Below are positions 8,779 through 17,365 of a DNA stretch of 43,724 nt, in pieces. Position 1 is the stretch's first letter, and each line of letters begins with the position of its first letter. Source of the stretch: Euplotes aediculatus (taxonomy: Eukaryota > Ciliophora > Spirotrichea > Euplotida > Euplotidae); the NCBI GenBank assembly GCA_030463445.1, contig JAQGFW010000567.1, positions 1 to 43,724 of the forward strand, read 5' to 3'. The notes under the pieces are model-generated. The model was not told where the DNA came from, did not search any database, and worked only from the letters and a program-made list of their open reading frames with translations. The translations under genes were made by a program, and so were the position numbers.

Positions 8779-8809
8779 TTTGATTTAGTGGGTTGATTAT
8801 TTACCTTTG
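8779..8809 (+). promoter_or_regulatory. promoter of the 8844 surface-protein gene
   Basis: TTTG (8779-8782), a 19-base spacer and TACCTTTG (8802-8809) match the Bacteroidota primary-sigma consensus exactly. The predicted start of transcription is about 20-30 bases before the ATG at 8844. It lies back to back with the promoter of the divergent amidohydrolase gene. Confidence 0.65.
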
Positions 8810-8843
8810 TTGGGTAATTCACCTCATAATATTACCACTTTTA

Positions 8844-10475
8844 ATGAAACAAATCTACAAAACCACCATTGCTTGTTGCTTATTTGTATTTACGACCTTA
8901 TCATCAAATGCACAGCTCTATACAATTACCACAGGCTTGCCTAATAACATTATTAGTGGTAGTGCTACGACCATCACTGGTTTGGGTGATGATAATTTTG
9001 TTGGACCATTTAATATAGGCTTTAACTTTACATTCTTTGGTAATTCTTATTCCCAATTTTACATGAGTTCTAATGGGTTCATTACTTCTGGTAGTGGAGG
9101 AGATAAAACGCAAAATACGTACTTCAGCCCCTTCGGAATTCGCGATGATGGGTGGGTTGTAAAAATTGATTCCTTAGGTAATAAAATTTGGGATAAGCAA
9201 TTTGGGGGAAATATTGACGATTATCTATATGAAGGCATTAAGATAAATGATAATGAATTTATTTTGGCAAGGCAAACTAATTCAGATTTATCAAATGATA
9301 TCAGCCAAGAATCGAAGGGTGGGAATGATTATTGGATTATAAAAATTGATTCTTTAGGTAATAAAATTTGGGATAGAAGATATGGAGGTAGTAACTCTGA
9401 TTCTTTTAAAAAAATTGTTAAGACGCCTGATGGAGGATTTATTTTGGCAGGTTTTAGTTATTCTGGTTTAAGTGGTGATAAGAGCCAGCCTTCAATTGTT
9501 AATGGTGGTGCAGATTTATGGATAATCAAAGTAAATAGCAACGGTAATAAAGAGTGGGATAAAACTTTGGGCACCATTTCAATGGACATTCTTAATGATT
9601 TAAAAATAACAGATGATAATAATATCCTCATTTGCAGTACAGTAAATAACTCCACAAGTTATATATATAAATTAAACCAATTAGGAAATTTGATTTGGCA
9701 AAAAACTTACTTGAATTCATTTAATTTTAATAATTTATTACCTAACTCTAAAGGGATAATTATAGTTGGTTTAACAACAACTACAACTGGTATTATTTCT
9801 CCTCCTTCAAAAGGGGGATATTCAGATGGGTTTATACTTCAATTGGACTCGCTTGGTAATAAGGTTTGGGATAAAAGATTTGGTGGAAATGACTCTGACA
9901 ATATAGTTCAGATTGTACCCATCAACAGAGGCTACTTAATTGCAAGCACTTCGTCATCTTCTATTAGCGAAGATAAGACACAAAACAATAGAGGTTTTTA
10001 TGATTATTGGATTCTGAGATTAAATAATAACGAAGTTATTGAGCAACCTGTCACTGTTCCACAAAATAGCTCAATTAACTTAATTGCAAATAATTGTGGG
10101 GGAACTATAACATGGATAGAAGGTGTAACTGCTGAGGGTGCTATGGTAACTATATATCCAGATGAAACAAAGATTTATTCTGCAACTTGTATGTACAATA
10201 ATGAATCCATTACCAGTTTAATCCAAATAACTGTTAATTCATGTAGCCAAGCGATTTCGTTAACCCAGAGCGATAATATAGTTTCAGGAACGACCAATGC
10301 CCCCGTAGTGATAAAAGCACAGGATACAATCAATGCAGTTAACAAAATCGGTAACCCACCTGCCAATGCAGTTGCTGAATATAAAGCAGGTAAATCTATT
10401 ACGTTGAATACTGGATTTAAAGTTGAGATTGGTAGTGTTTTCAAAGCAAATAATAGCAATACACCTTGCAATTAA
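8844..10475 (+). CDS. secreted WD-K-x-GG repeat protein with Ig-like and coathanger-type C-terminal module
   Basis: This is a 543-residue protein. The ATG at 8844 gives a signal peptide (1-23, ending SSNAQ); the upstream TTG in frame is rejected. Residues about 25-83 are a beta-rich module (FNIGFNFTFFGNSYSQFYMS, then SNGFI) like the N-terminal domains of other secreted Bacteroidota proteins. At about residue 84 it changes abruptly into the second half of a propeller-type repeat (GDKTQ...DDGWVVKIDSLGNKIWD). Five full repeats follow (unit about 50-60 residues, core [DY]-[LY]-W-[IL]-[IV]-K-[IV]-[DN]-x-x-G-N-K-x-W-D-K-x-[FY]-G-G), then one Ig-like segment (about 403-465) and a C-terminal module (466-543). 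That module resembles what is annotated as a '3-coathanger stack' domain (name from memory). It starts and ends with Cys (S-C-S-Q-A and T-P-C-N) and is nearly identical to the end of the next protein. The function is unknown; it is likely displayed at the cell surface. Confidence 0.8.
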   Translation: MKQIYKTTIACCLFVFTTLSSNAQLYTITTGLPNNIISGSATTITGLGDDNFVGPFNIGFNFTFFGNSYSQFYMSSNGFITSGSGGDKTQNTYFSPFGIRDDGWVVKIDSLGNKIWDKQFGGNIDDYLYEGIKINDNEFILARQTNSDLSNDISQESKGGNDYWIIKIDSLGNKIWDRRYGGSNSDSFKKIVKTPDGGFILAGFSYSGLSGDKSQPSIVNGGADLWIIKVNSNGNKEWDKTLGTISMDILNDLKITDDNNILICSTVNNSTSYIYKLNQLGNLIWQKTYLNSFNFNNLLPNSKGIIIVGLTTTTTGIISPPSKGGYSDGFILQLDSLGNKVWDKRFGGNDSDNIVQIVPINRGYLIASTSSSSISEDKTQNNRGFYDYWILRLNNNEVIEQPVTVPQNSSINLIANNCGGTITWIEGVTAEGAMVTIYPDETKIYSATCMYNNESITSLIQITVNSCSQAISLTQSDNIVSGTTNAPVVIKAQDTINAVNKIGNPPANAVAEYKAGKSITLNTGFKVEIGSVFKANNSNTPCN

Positions 10476-10755
10476 ATTTTTTTCAATATTTTTTAAAATA
10501 ATAAATTCATCCGAAGTCAATGAAAAAACTTTTACTTGTTTTATTTTCAATCATTTCGATTCATACATTTGCCCGTAATAAATATGTTACATTGTTTAAA
10601 GATAAGAGCAATTCTCTTTATTCGAATTCTAAATCAACTGATTTTCTTTCGACTCGCTCAATAGCCAAACGAACCAAACAAGATGTCAAAATCACTGACC
10701 GAGGTTTACCGCCAAATCCTGCTGATATCAGCAAGGTAGGAAAACTCGAAAAAAT
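10247..10755 (+). repeat. direct repeat, copy 1 (C-terminal module, spacer, propeptide start)
   Basis: This copy matches 15301-15845. Its 229-base first part (10247-10475, end of the 8844 gene) differs from 15301-15529 at about 13 positions by eye. The spacer and first about 60 bases of the downstream gene are also close to identical, and similarity then fades to about three quarters through about 10755. It lacks a roughly 35-base piece with the terminator hairpin that is present in copy 2. Confidence 0.85.
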
Positions 10756-13700
10756 AGTTTTTAAAGATGGTTATGAAGTAGAGCCTTACTCAATTAGTGG
10801 TGTTGTAGTAAATACAATAATTCCACCCAAGCCTACTTTGATGGCTTCTACTGCGTATGTGTGTGGGCAAGGTATGCCAGTTGTATTGACAGCGAGTGGC
10901 TGTAATGGTACCGTTAATTGGTATAGAGTCAGTACGAGTAATAATTCGTGGGTTAATACACCCACGGGGACAACAGCTTCCGCATATATTTACGGCTCAT
11001 CGAAATATTATATTACATGTACCGAAAGTACTTACACAAGCATTGAAAGCGATACCGTAACCGTTGATTATGCTCGGGTAATAGTTACAGCCACCGATAA
11101 CTTGATTTGTAGTGGTGGTAGTGTACTATTGAGTGCCAATGTTATTCCAAATACAGGCATAGCTTCTTATCAATGGCTATTAGGTAGTTCTTCACCAATA
11201 GATGGAGCTACCCAATCTACTTATACAGCCACTACATCGGCTACATATAACCTTCAAGTTACATTTTCTAATGGTTGTGCGAGAAGTAGTAGTAATTCGG
11301 GAGGCAGAAGTCTTTCTATCCAATCATACGGAACACTTTTAACACCCGTAATAAAAGTAACCAACGAGGCATCGTCAGGTCCGGCAGTCAAGGTACTTGA
11401 TAGAAGATATGGTTCTTCTGATTTCAATTCACCAAATGTATTATCACCAACATCTGATAAAGGTTATCTTATTGGAGGAGTACTTCAATCTGGTCCCGCT
11501 GGTGGAGACTTCACAGGTTCTTCAAGAGGAGCATACGATTATTGGGTCGTAAAAGTTGATTCTAACTATAATAAATTATGGGATAAGTCATTTGGTACCC
11601 CATTTACAGAAAATTTGAATGAAATCATTCAGAATACAGATAAATCTATGCTATTGATTGGGCAGTCAAGCGGAGATATTGATGAGTTAGGGGGAAAAAC
11701 TGCTCCCAACAAAGGAATTTTAGACTATGCAAATTCATACTACCCATCTGATATTTGGATTGTTAAGTTGGATTCATTAGGTAATAAAATATGGGATAAA
11801 ACTTACGGAGGAAATCTGGATGAGAATGGTATTAAATCAATCAAAAACCCAGATAATAGCCTTCTAATTGGAGGAAGTACTAATTCTGGGATGGATGGAG
11901 ACGTTAGCCAAACAGGGAGAGGCTCTAATGATTTTTGGGTTATAAAATTAGATGCGGAAGGAAACAAATTATGGGATAAACGTTTTGGGGGTAGTTCAAG
12001 TGATGAAATAACCTCTATACTTAAAACTACAAATGGCTATCTTTTAGCAGGTACTTCAAATTCACCTCAAAGCGGAGATAAATCTCAAGGACGACTCGGA
12101 ACAGAATACGAAAGTGATATTTGGATAGTCAGTATTGATGAAAATGGTAATAAACTATGGGACAAAACCTTTGGCACATCTTCAAGGGACGTTATGGGGA
12201 CAATTGTCTCGGCTAATGATGGTGGATATGTATTTGTACTTGAAAGCGTTTCAACTCCGAAGTATATAATCTATAAAATAGATAATTTGGGCAATGTAGT
12301 CTGGCAAAAAGATATATTGGGTTCTACAAATTACACAGTGAAAGAAATAAAGCCTAATAATGAGGGCTACTTGGTTTTAGGTGCAGTAGCATCAGATGCA
12401 AACGAAAATGTAACAGAAAACGGCAGGGGTAGTTTAGATTATTGGCTTGTTCAGGTTGATAATAATGGTAACAAACTATGGGATAGGCGTTTTGGTGGTA
12501 GTAGTACAGATTTCCCTCGTTTTTTGTATAAAGAAAATAATAACTCTTACATAATTGGAGGATATTCGAGTTCGCCAGTATCAGGCGAGAAAACACAACC
12601 CACAAGAGGTAATTCGTCAGATTCGGATTATTGGTTAGTAAAAGTAAATACAAATCAAGAAATCACTCAACCTGCAAGTATTAATGCAGGAGAAACAATT
12701 AATTTGATTGCTAATAATTGTCCAGGAATCGTTACGTGGTCGGGTGGTATAACTACCACAGGAGCCATCGTGAAAGTATCACCAACTGTCCCGACAATGT
12801 ACACAGCTACTTGTACAGCTTATGGATGCTCAACTTTATCAAATATTCAAATCGGATTAAATTGTTCAGCAAACTTTGCTACTGTTGCCAAAAATAATAA
12901 TGGTAATATAATCAATAATCCGACTGCCTGTGCAGAATCTCCGAGTGTTACTTTAGAAGCAATAGGTTGTATAGGTACAATTACATGGTCTAATGGTGCA
13001 ACCGGAAGCACAACATCAGTTTCTCCGTCTGTAAATACAACTTATACCGCTACTTGTAGCAATATCGGATGTACGAGTGTTACATCTTCTATTGAGGTCA
13101 AAACCTTTGAAATTCCGATAATTACAGCAAATGGAAATACAACGTTCTGCATCGGAGGTTCGGTAGTTTTAAATGCTATCGCTATCGGCACAGGATACAA
13201 CTATTTATGGTTTAAAGATGGAATTTCGACAGGTATTACCACTACAACTTTTACTGCTACCACAAGTGGTGCTTATACAGTGTCTATCAGCAAAAATGGT
13301 TGCAGTGCATTGTCATTAGAGACTGTAGTTAATGTAAATACAACTATTCCATCTCCTCCAACATTTTCACAAGATACCATCTATACTTGCTTAGGAATAG
13401 CAACTACTCTTACTGCCAATGGTTGTAATGGTCTGGTTAATTGGTCAAATGGAGATACTGGGCAGTCAATATCAGTAAGTACCAACTCATCAATTAGCCT
13501 TACGGCAACTTGTACCGAAAATACTTGCATAAGTGCTGAAAGCCTTCCATTAAGGGTTTTGATAGGAACAGTGTCAATTTTAGGAGAACAAACCAGATTT
13601 ACTTGTAATGATAACATATCGCTAACGGCTTCTGCTCCAGAGGGTGTTACTATGTTTGAATGGTTGAATGATGGTACCGTTCTGCCGAATCAAAATAATA

Positions 13701-15529
13701 GCTCAATTCAAGTAAATACATCTGGTAGTTATTCGGTCAGGGTAACTCTCCAAAATAATTGTACGCTAACATCTTCAAATGTTGTAATAAGAAATATTCA
13801 GTTAGTATCTCCTCAAATGTATAATATTATACCATCACAAGCTCTAAGTGATACTATTGTTAAATTTTGGGACAAAGCGTTTGGTGGTGCGAGTTTGGAT
13901 ATGCCAAAGAAAATAATAAAAACACAAGATAATAATTACCTACTCGTAGGAATAAGCTATTCGGGAATATCCGGTAATAAGAAGGTACAAACTAAAGGAG
14001 AATCTGATATTTATGTAATAAAAGTTGATAGTTTAGGTAATAAGATTTGGGAGAAATCTTTCGGAACATCATCGTATGATGAGGGTGTTGGAGCTATATT
14101 ATCAAATGATGGAAATATCCTTGTTCTGGGTAATTCATATACCGCCAATGATGGAGATAAAACAGGTACATCATTAGGTGATGTTGATTATTGGCTAATA
14201 AAAATTGATAATGATGGTAATAAAATATGGGATAAAGTCTATGGCAGTAATGAGTTTGAACTGCCTATGGGAATCTTAAAAACATCAGATAACAACTATC
14301 TCTTATATGGGTCTAAAATAACTCTCAATTTTGCAAATAGCCGATATAATGTTATCAAAATTGATGAAGCTGGTTCTGTCCTCTGGAATAGAATATACAC
14401 TGGAGGGAATTATGACAGATTGGGAGCTGCAACGAAGACACACGATGGGAATTATCTTATAACTGGATTTTCAACTTCGGGACAAAGTCAGGATAAATCC
14501 TCACTAAGTAATGGTTCAAGTGATTTCTGGACTTTAAAGATTGATAATGATGGTAATAAAATCTGGGATAAATCGTATGGTGGTTCAGGTAGTGATATAG
14601 CTGGGGGAATATCCGTAAATAATGATGGAACAATTATTACCTCCGGGACATCGTATTCACCAATTGGGGGTAATAAAACCATAGCACATAATGGACAAGG
14701 TGATATATGGGTTGTAAAGACAAACGAAAATGGCGATAAAATTTGGGATGTTGGATTTGGCGGAACTGGTCTCGAACTACTTAATTATCAGGATAAATCA
14801 AGTACAAATAATATTATTTTGGTAGGAAAAACATCATCGTCAATTTCAGCAGGAATTTCTGAAAGTACACACGGAGCTAATGATGGTATTATTATTGAAA
14901 TTAACTCAAATACAGGTGCAAAAATTTGGGATAAACGATTTGGAGGAACAGACGATGATGAGATAGTTAGTTTTATCGAACATAATAAAAATCTATATTT
15001 CTTTGGAAGTTCTAAATCAGAGCAATATAGTAGTGATAAGACATTTCCAAATATGGGAGGGGATGATTATTGGTTAATAGGTACTAAATATGTCAGTGAG
15101 CAGGCTATCACCCCAGTAACCATTAATCCAGGACAATCAATAAATCTCGTAGCATCGAACTGTCAGGGTAATATTGTTTGGTCAAATGGTATGTCTGGTG
15201 CCAGTATTGTAGTATCGCCAGTTACTAATACAAATTACACAGCAACGTGTAGTGCTTTTGGATGCTCGACGACAAGTTCAATTCAGATAATATCATGCAA
15301 CCAAGCGATTTCGTTAACTCAGAGTGATAATATAGTTACAGGGACGACTAATGCCCCTGTAGTGATAAAAGCACAAGATACAACCAATGCAATTAACAAA
15401 ATCGGTAACCCACCTGCCAATGCAGTTGCTGAATATAAAGCAGGTAAATCTATTACGTTGAATGCCGGATTTAAAGTTGAGATTGGTAGTGTTTTCAAAG
15501 CAAATATTAGCAATACGCCTTGCAATTAA
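10520..15529 (+). CDS. 1669-residue chimeric surface protein: protease propeptide, Ig-like segments, two seven-repeat propellers, coathanger-type end
   Basis: Residues 1-18 are a signal peptide (ending HTFA). Residues 19 to about 80 match the propeptide of the subtilisin-like protease encoded at 15609 (shared LFKDK, RTKQ, KIT, PPNPA), but no protease domain follows. About 100-290 holds two Ig-like segments. About 291-712 contains seven repeats of the W-D-K-x-[FY]-G-G type. About 714-785 is Ig-like, and about 790-1110 holds further Ig-like segments with paired Cys. About 1115-1525 contains seven more repeats, followed by an Ig-like segment (1527-1592) and the C-terminal Cys-bounded module (1592-1669, ending T-P-C-N). 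Seven repeats per block fits two seven-bladed beta-propellers. The Ig-Ig-propeller-Ig order occurs twice, which indicates an internal duplication. The gene is only 44 bases after the 8844 gene with no terminator between, so the two may be co-transcribed. It is probably a surface-exposed adhesin or binding protein; the ligand is unknown. Confidence 0.82.
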   Translation: MKKLLLVLFSIISIHTFARNKYVTLFKDKSNSLYSNSKSTDFLSTRSIAKRTKQDVKITDRGLPPNPADISKVGKLEKIVFKDGYEVEPYSISGVVVNTIIPPKPTLMASTAYVCGQGMPVVLTASGCNGTVNWYRVSTSNNSWVNTPTGTTASAYIYGSSKYYITCTESTYTSIESDTVTVDYARVIVTATDNLICSGGSVLLSANVIPNTGIASYQWLLGSSSPIDGATQSTYTATTSATYNLQVTFSNGCARSSSNSGGRSLSIQSYGTLLTPVIKVTNEASSGPAVKVLDRRYGSSDFNSPNVLSPTSDKGYLIGGVLQSGPAGGDFTGSSRGAYDYWVVKVDSNYNKLWDKSFGTPFTENLNEIIQNTDKSMLLIGQSSGDIDELGGKTAPNKGILDYANSYYPSDIWIVKLDSLGNKIWDKTYGGNLDENGIKSIKNPDNSLLIGGSTNSGMDGDVSQTGRGSNDFWVIKLDAEGNKLWDKRFGGSSSDEITSILKTTNGYLLAGTSNSPQSGDKSQGRLGTEYESDIWIVSIDENGNKLWDKTFGTSSRDVMGTIVSANDGGYVFVLESVSTPKYIIYKIDNLGNVVWQKDILGSTNYTVKEIKPNNEGYLVLGAVASDANENVTENGRGSLDYWLVQVDNNGNKLWDRRFGGSSTDFPRFLYKENNNSYIIGGYSSSPVSGEKTQPTRGNSSDSDYWLVKVNTNQEITQPASINAGETINLIANNCPGIVTWSGGITTTGAIVKVSPTVPTMYTATCTAYGCSTLSNIQIGLNCSANFATVAKNNNGNIINNPTACAESPSVTLEAIGCIGTITWSNGATGSTTSVSPSVNTTYTATCSNIGCTSVTSSIEVKTFEIPIITANGNTTFCIGGSVVLNAIAIGTGYNYLWFKDGISTGITTTTFTATTSGAYTVSISKNGCSALSLETVVNVNTTIPSPPTFSQDTIYTCLGIATTLTANGCNGLVNWSNGDTGQSISVSTNSSISLTATCTENTCISAESLPLRVLIGTVSILGEQTRFTCNDNISLTASAPEGVTMFEWLNDGTVLPNQNNSSIQVNTSGSYSVRVTLQNNCTLTSSNVVIRNIQLVSPQMYNIIPSQALSDTIVKFWDKAFGGASLDMPKKIIKTQDNNYLLVGISYSGISGNKKVQTKGESDIYVIKVDSLGNKIWEKSFGTSSYDEGVGAILSNDGNILVLGNSYTANDGDKTGTSLGDVDYWLIKIDNDGNKIWDKVYGSNEFELPMGILKTSDNNYLLYGSKITLNFANSRYNVIKIDEAGSVLWNRIYTGGNYDRLGAATKTHDGNYLITGFSTSGQSQDKSSLSNGSSDFWTLKIDNDGNKIWDKSYGGSGSDIAGGISVNNDGTIITSGTSYSPIGGNKTIAHNGQGDIWVVKTNENGDKIWDVGFGGTGLELLNYQDKSSTNNIILVGKTSSSISAGISESTHGANDGIIIEINSNTGAKIWDKRFGGTDDDEIVSFIEHNKNLYFFGSSKSEQYSSDKTFPNMGGDDYWLIGTKYVSEQAITPVTINPGQSINLVASNCQGNIVWSNGMSGASIVVSPVTNTNYTATCSAFGCSTTSSIQIISCNQAISLTQSDNIVTGTTNAPVVIKAQDTTNAINKIGNPPANAVAEYKAGKSITLNAGFKVEIGSVFKANISNTPCN

Positions 15530-15845
15530 GTTTTTTTCAATATTTTTTTAAAAGGACATTGACAAAATGTCCTTTTTTTCGTTATTATAATAAATTCATC
15601 CAAAGCCAATGAAAAAACTACTACTTGTTTTATTTTCAATCATTTCGATTCCTACATTTGCCCAAAATAAATACTTTGTTTTGTTTAAAGACAAGGCAAA
15701 TTCGCCTTATTCTATTTCGAGACCAACGGAGTTTCTTTCGGCACGTTCGATTGCAAGGCGAACCAAACAAAATATCAAAATCACCGAACGAGATTTACCG
15801 CCAAATCCAGCCTACATCAATGAAGTAAAAAAACTTGGAAAAGTT
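15301..15845 (+). repeat. direct repeat, copy 2 (C-terminal module, terminator, propeptide start)
   Basis: This is the partner of 10247-10755. It covers the last 229 bases of the 1669-residue protein gene, a spacer with a terminator hairpin, and the signal peptide and propeptide start of the subtilisin-like protease gene. The offset between copies is 5054 bases on the left and 5089 on the right, the difference being the terminator piece. Confidence 0.85.
15550..15579 (+). terminator. rho-independent terminator
   Basis: A stem of GGACATT with AATGTCC, extended by flanking A-T pairs, is closed by a 5-base loop (GACAA) and followed by a run of seven T. It lies 20 bases after the stop codon of the 1669-residue protein gene. 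Confidence 0.85.
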
Positions 15846-17228
15846 TGGTACAAAAGCCGTTGGTTCAATGGTGTTTTGGTTGAAGCAACCGAGGCAAATT
15901 TGGCTCAGATTCTAAAACTATCTTTTGTAAAAGGACTCGAAGGCAAGGGCGATTTGACCAAAGTTCGCTTGGCAGGAGATAATCAGATTTTTAACCCAAA
16001 AGATAAATTTGAAACGGTCTCGATAACCGATAACGGGCTTTCGCAGAACCAATTGGCGATGCTCGGTGCCGATAAAATGCTCGAAAAAGGTTTTCGTGGC
16101 GAAGGTATGTGGATTGGTGTTTTAGATTCAGGATTTTTGAACGCCGATAAACTCCCATTCTTCAAACACCTCTACGATGAGAAACGAATCTTAGGTACGT
16201 ATGATTTTGTCTTCAACCAGACTTCGGTTTACGAAGACCACAACCACGGTACAAACGTACTCTCGTGCATGGCAGCATTTACCGATGGGCAAATCGTTGG
16301 TACAGCTCCGAAGGCTTCTTATTTACTTCTCAAAACCGAGGATGTTCGTTCAGAGACCAAACTCGAAGAAGCTAACTGGCTCTTCGGTGCCGAATACGCC
16401 GATAGTTTAGGAGTAGATGTCATAAATACGTCATTGGGTTATACCGAATTCGACAGCCAAACCCAAAACTATACTTTTAGAAATTTGGATGGTAAAACGG
16501 CAATTATTACCCGTGCGGCCGATTTTGCTGCTGCGACTGGTATGCTGATTGTCTGCTCGGCAGGAAATGAAGGCAATGGAGCGTGGCAAAAAATTGGAGC
16601 TCCTGCCGACGCCGATTCGGTTATTGCAGTTGGGGCCGTGACGGCTTCGCAAGCTAAGGCAAGTTTTAGCTCTTTTGGACCTTCTTTCGACAGACGAATC
16701 AAACCCGAATTGGCAGCTCAAGGACAAAGTACGGTGGTAGGAGCTACCAGTGGTTCAATCGGTACTTCAAACGGGACATCGTTTTCATCGCCTCTTTTGG
16801 CTGGTTTTGCAGCATCTTTTTGGCAGGCATATCCCAAATTTACTAATATGGAGATTCGTGATATTTTGATAAAATCGGGAAGTCAATACGAAAAACCCGA
16901 CAGCCTTTTAGGGTATGGGATACCAAATTTTGAACGTGCCGCCAAAATCGCCGAACTATACGGAATTACGGGTGTAGAAGACGAAGCTATGAGCGAAATC
17001 AACGTTTCGCCCAATCCATTTACCGACGAAATCCAACTTTCGATTCTGCGAGAAACCAACTCTAAGCAGTTTGAAGTAAAACTTTTTGATGTGAATGGAA
17101 AAATCGTTTACCTCAATAATTTTCAAGACAAATCCATAAAAATTCCGATTCGGTTGGCTTCTGGAAGATATTTTATCAAAGTCATCGGTAGCGATTTTGT
17201 GGCAGTCAAGCGGCTGATAAAAGATTAG
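15609..17228 (+). CDS. secreted subtilisin-like (S8) serine protease with T9SS sorting domain
   Basis: This is a 539-residue protein. It has a signal peptide (1-18, ending PTFA), then a propeptide of about 100 residues. The S8 catalytic domain contains Asp173 (V-L-D-S-G), His213 (N-H-G-T) and Ser391 (G-T-S-F-S-S-P), plus the oxyanion Asn in S-A-G-N-E-G, so the triad is complete. From about residue 458 a T9SS type A C-terminal domain follows (INVSPNPFTDEIQL, LFDVNGKIV, ASGRYFIKV). The protein should be exported through the Sec and type IX systems and act outside the cell. It follows a strong terminator, so it is likely transcribed on its own, though I see no consensus promoter. Its signal peptide and propeptide are the source or sister of the N-terminus of the 1669-residue protein. 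Confidence 0.93.
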   Translation: MKKLLLVLFSIISIPTFAQNKYFVLFKDKANSPYSISRPTEFLSARSIARRTKQNIKITERDLPPNPAYINEVKKLGKVWYKSRWFNGVLVEATEANLAQILKLSFVKGLEGKGDLTKVRLAGDNQIFNPKDKFETVSITDNGLSQNQLAMLGADKMLEKGFRGEGMWIGVLDSGFLNADKLPFFKHLYDEKRILGTYDFVFNQTSVYEDHNHGTNVLSCMAAFTDGQIVGTAPKASYLLLKTEDVRSETKLEEANWLFGAEYADSLGVDVINTSLGYTEFDSQTQNYTFRNLDGKTAIITRAADFAAATGMLIVCSAGNEGNGAWQKIGAPADADSVIAVGAVTASQAKASFSSFGPSFDRRIKPELAAQGQSTVVGATSGSIGTSNGTSFSSPLLAGFAASFWQAYPKFTNMEIRDILIKSGSQYEKPDSLLGYGIPNFERAAKIAELYGITGVEDEAMSEINVSPNPFTDEIQLSILRETNSKQFEVKLFDVNGKIVYLNNFQDKSIKIPIRLASGRYFIKVIGSDFVAVKRLIKD

Positions 17229-17250
17229 AATTATTGCTGATTGTAAAGGA

Positions 17251-17276
17251 ATTATTCACTAATTCATTCATTCAAT
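17251..17276 (+). repeat. short AT-rich CATTCACTAATTCA-type repeat
   Basis: The text TTCACTAATTCATTCATTCA here recurs in related form at 34291-34337 and 37881-37914, always between genes. It looks like a dispersed low-complexity intergenic repeat; no function can be assigned. Confidence 0.4.
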
Positions 17277-17365
17277 TTTATTGTGGCACCAATTCGCAAA
17301 TTTTCCAGATGCAACTCATAAGTGTAATTCTGCATCTTCATTCAGAAAACTAAACAATTACATTT

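Noticed and set aside
8793-8843. TTG at 8793 as the start of the 8844 protein
   Set aside because: It lies before or within the promoter-proximal leader (the -7 box is at 8802-8809), so it would not be transcribed; the ATG at 8844 gives a clean signal peptide.
9100-15096. Regular repeats considered as a CRISPR array or DNA-level tandem repeat
   Set aside because: The repeats are protein-level units of 50-70 residues with diverged DNA, all in frame inside long genes; there are no short identical repeats with spacers.
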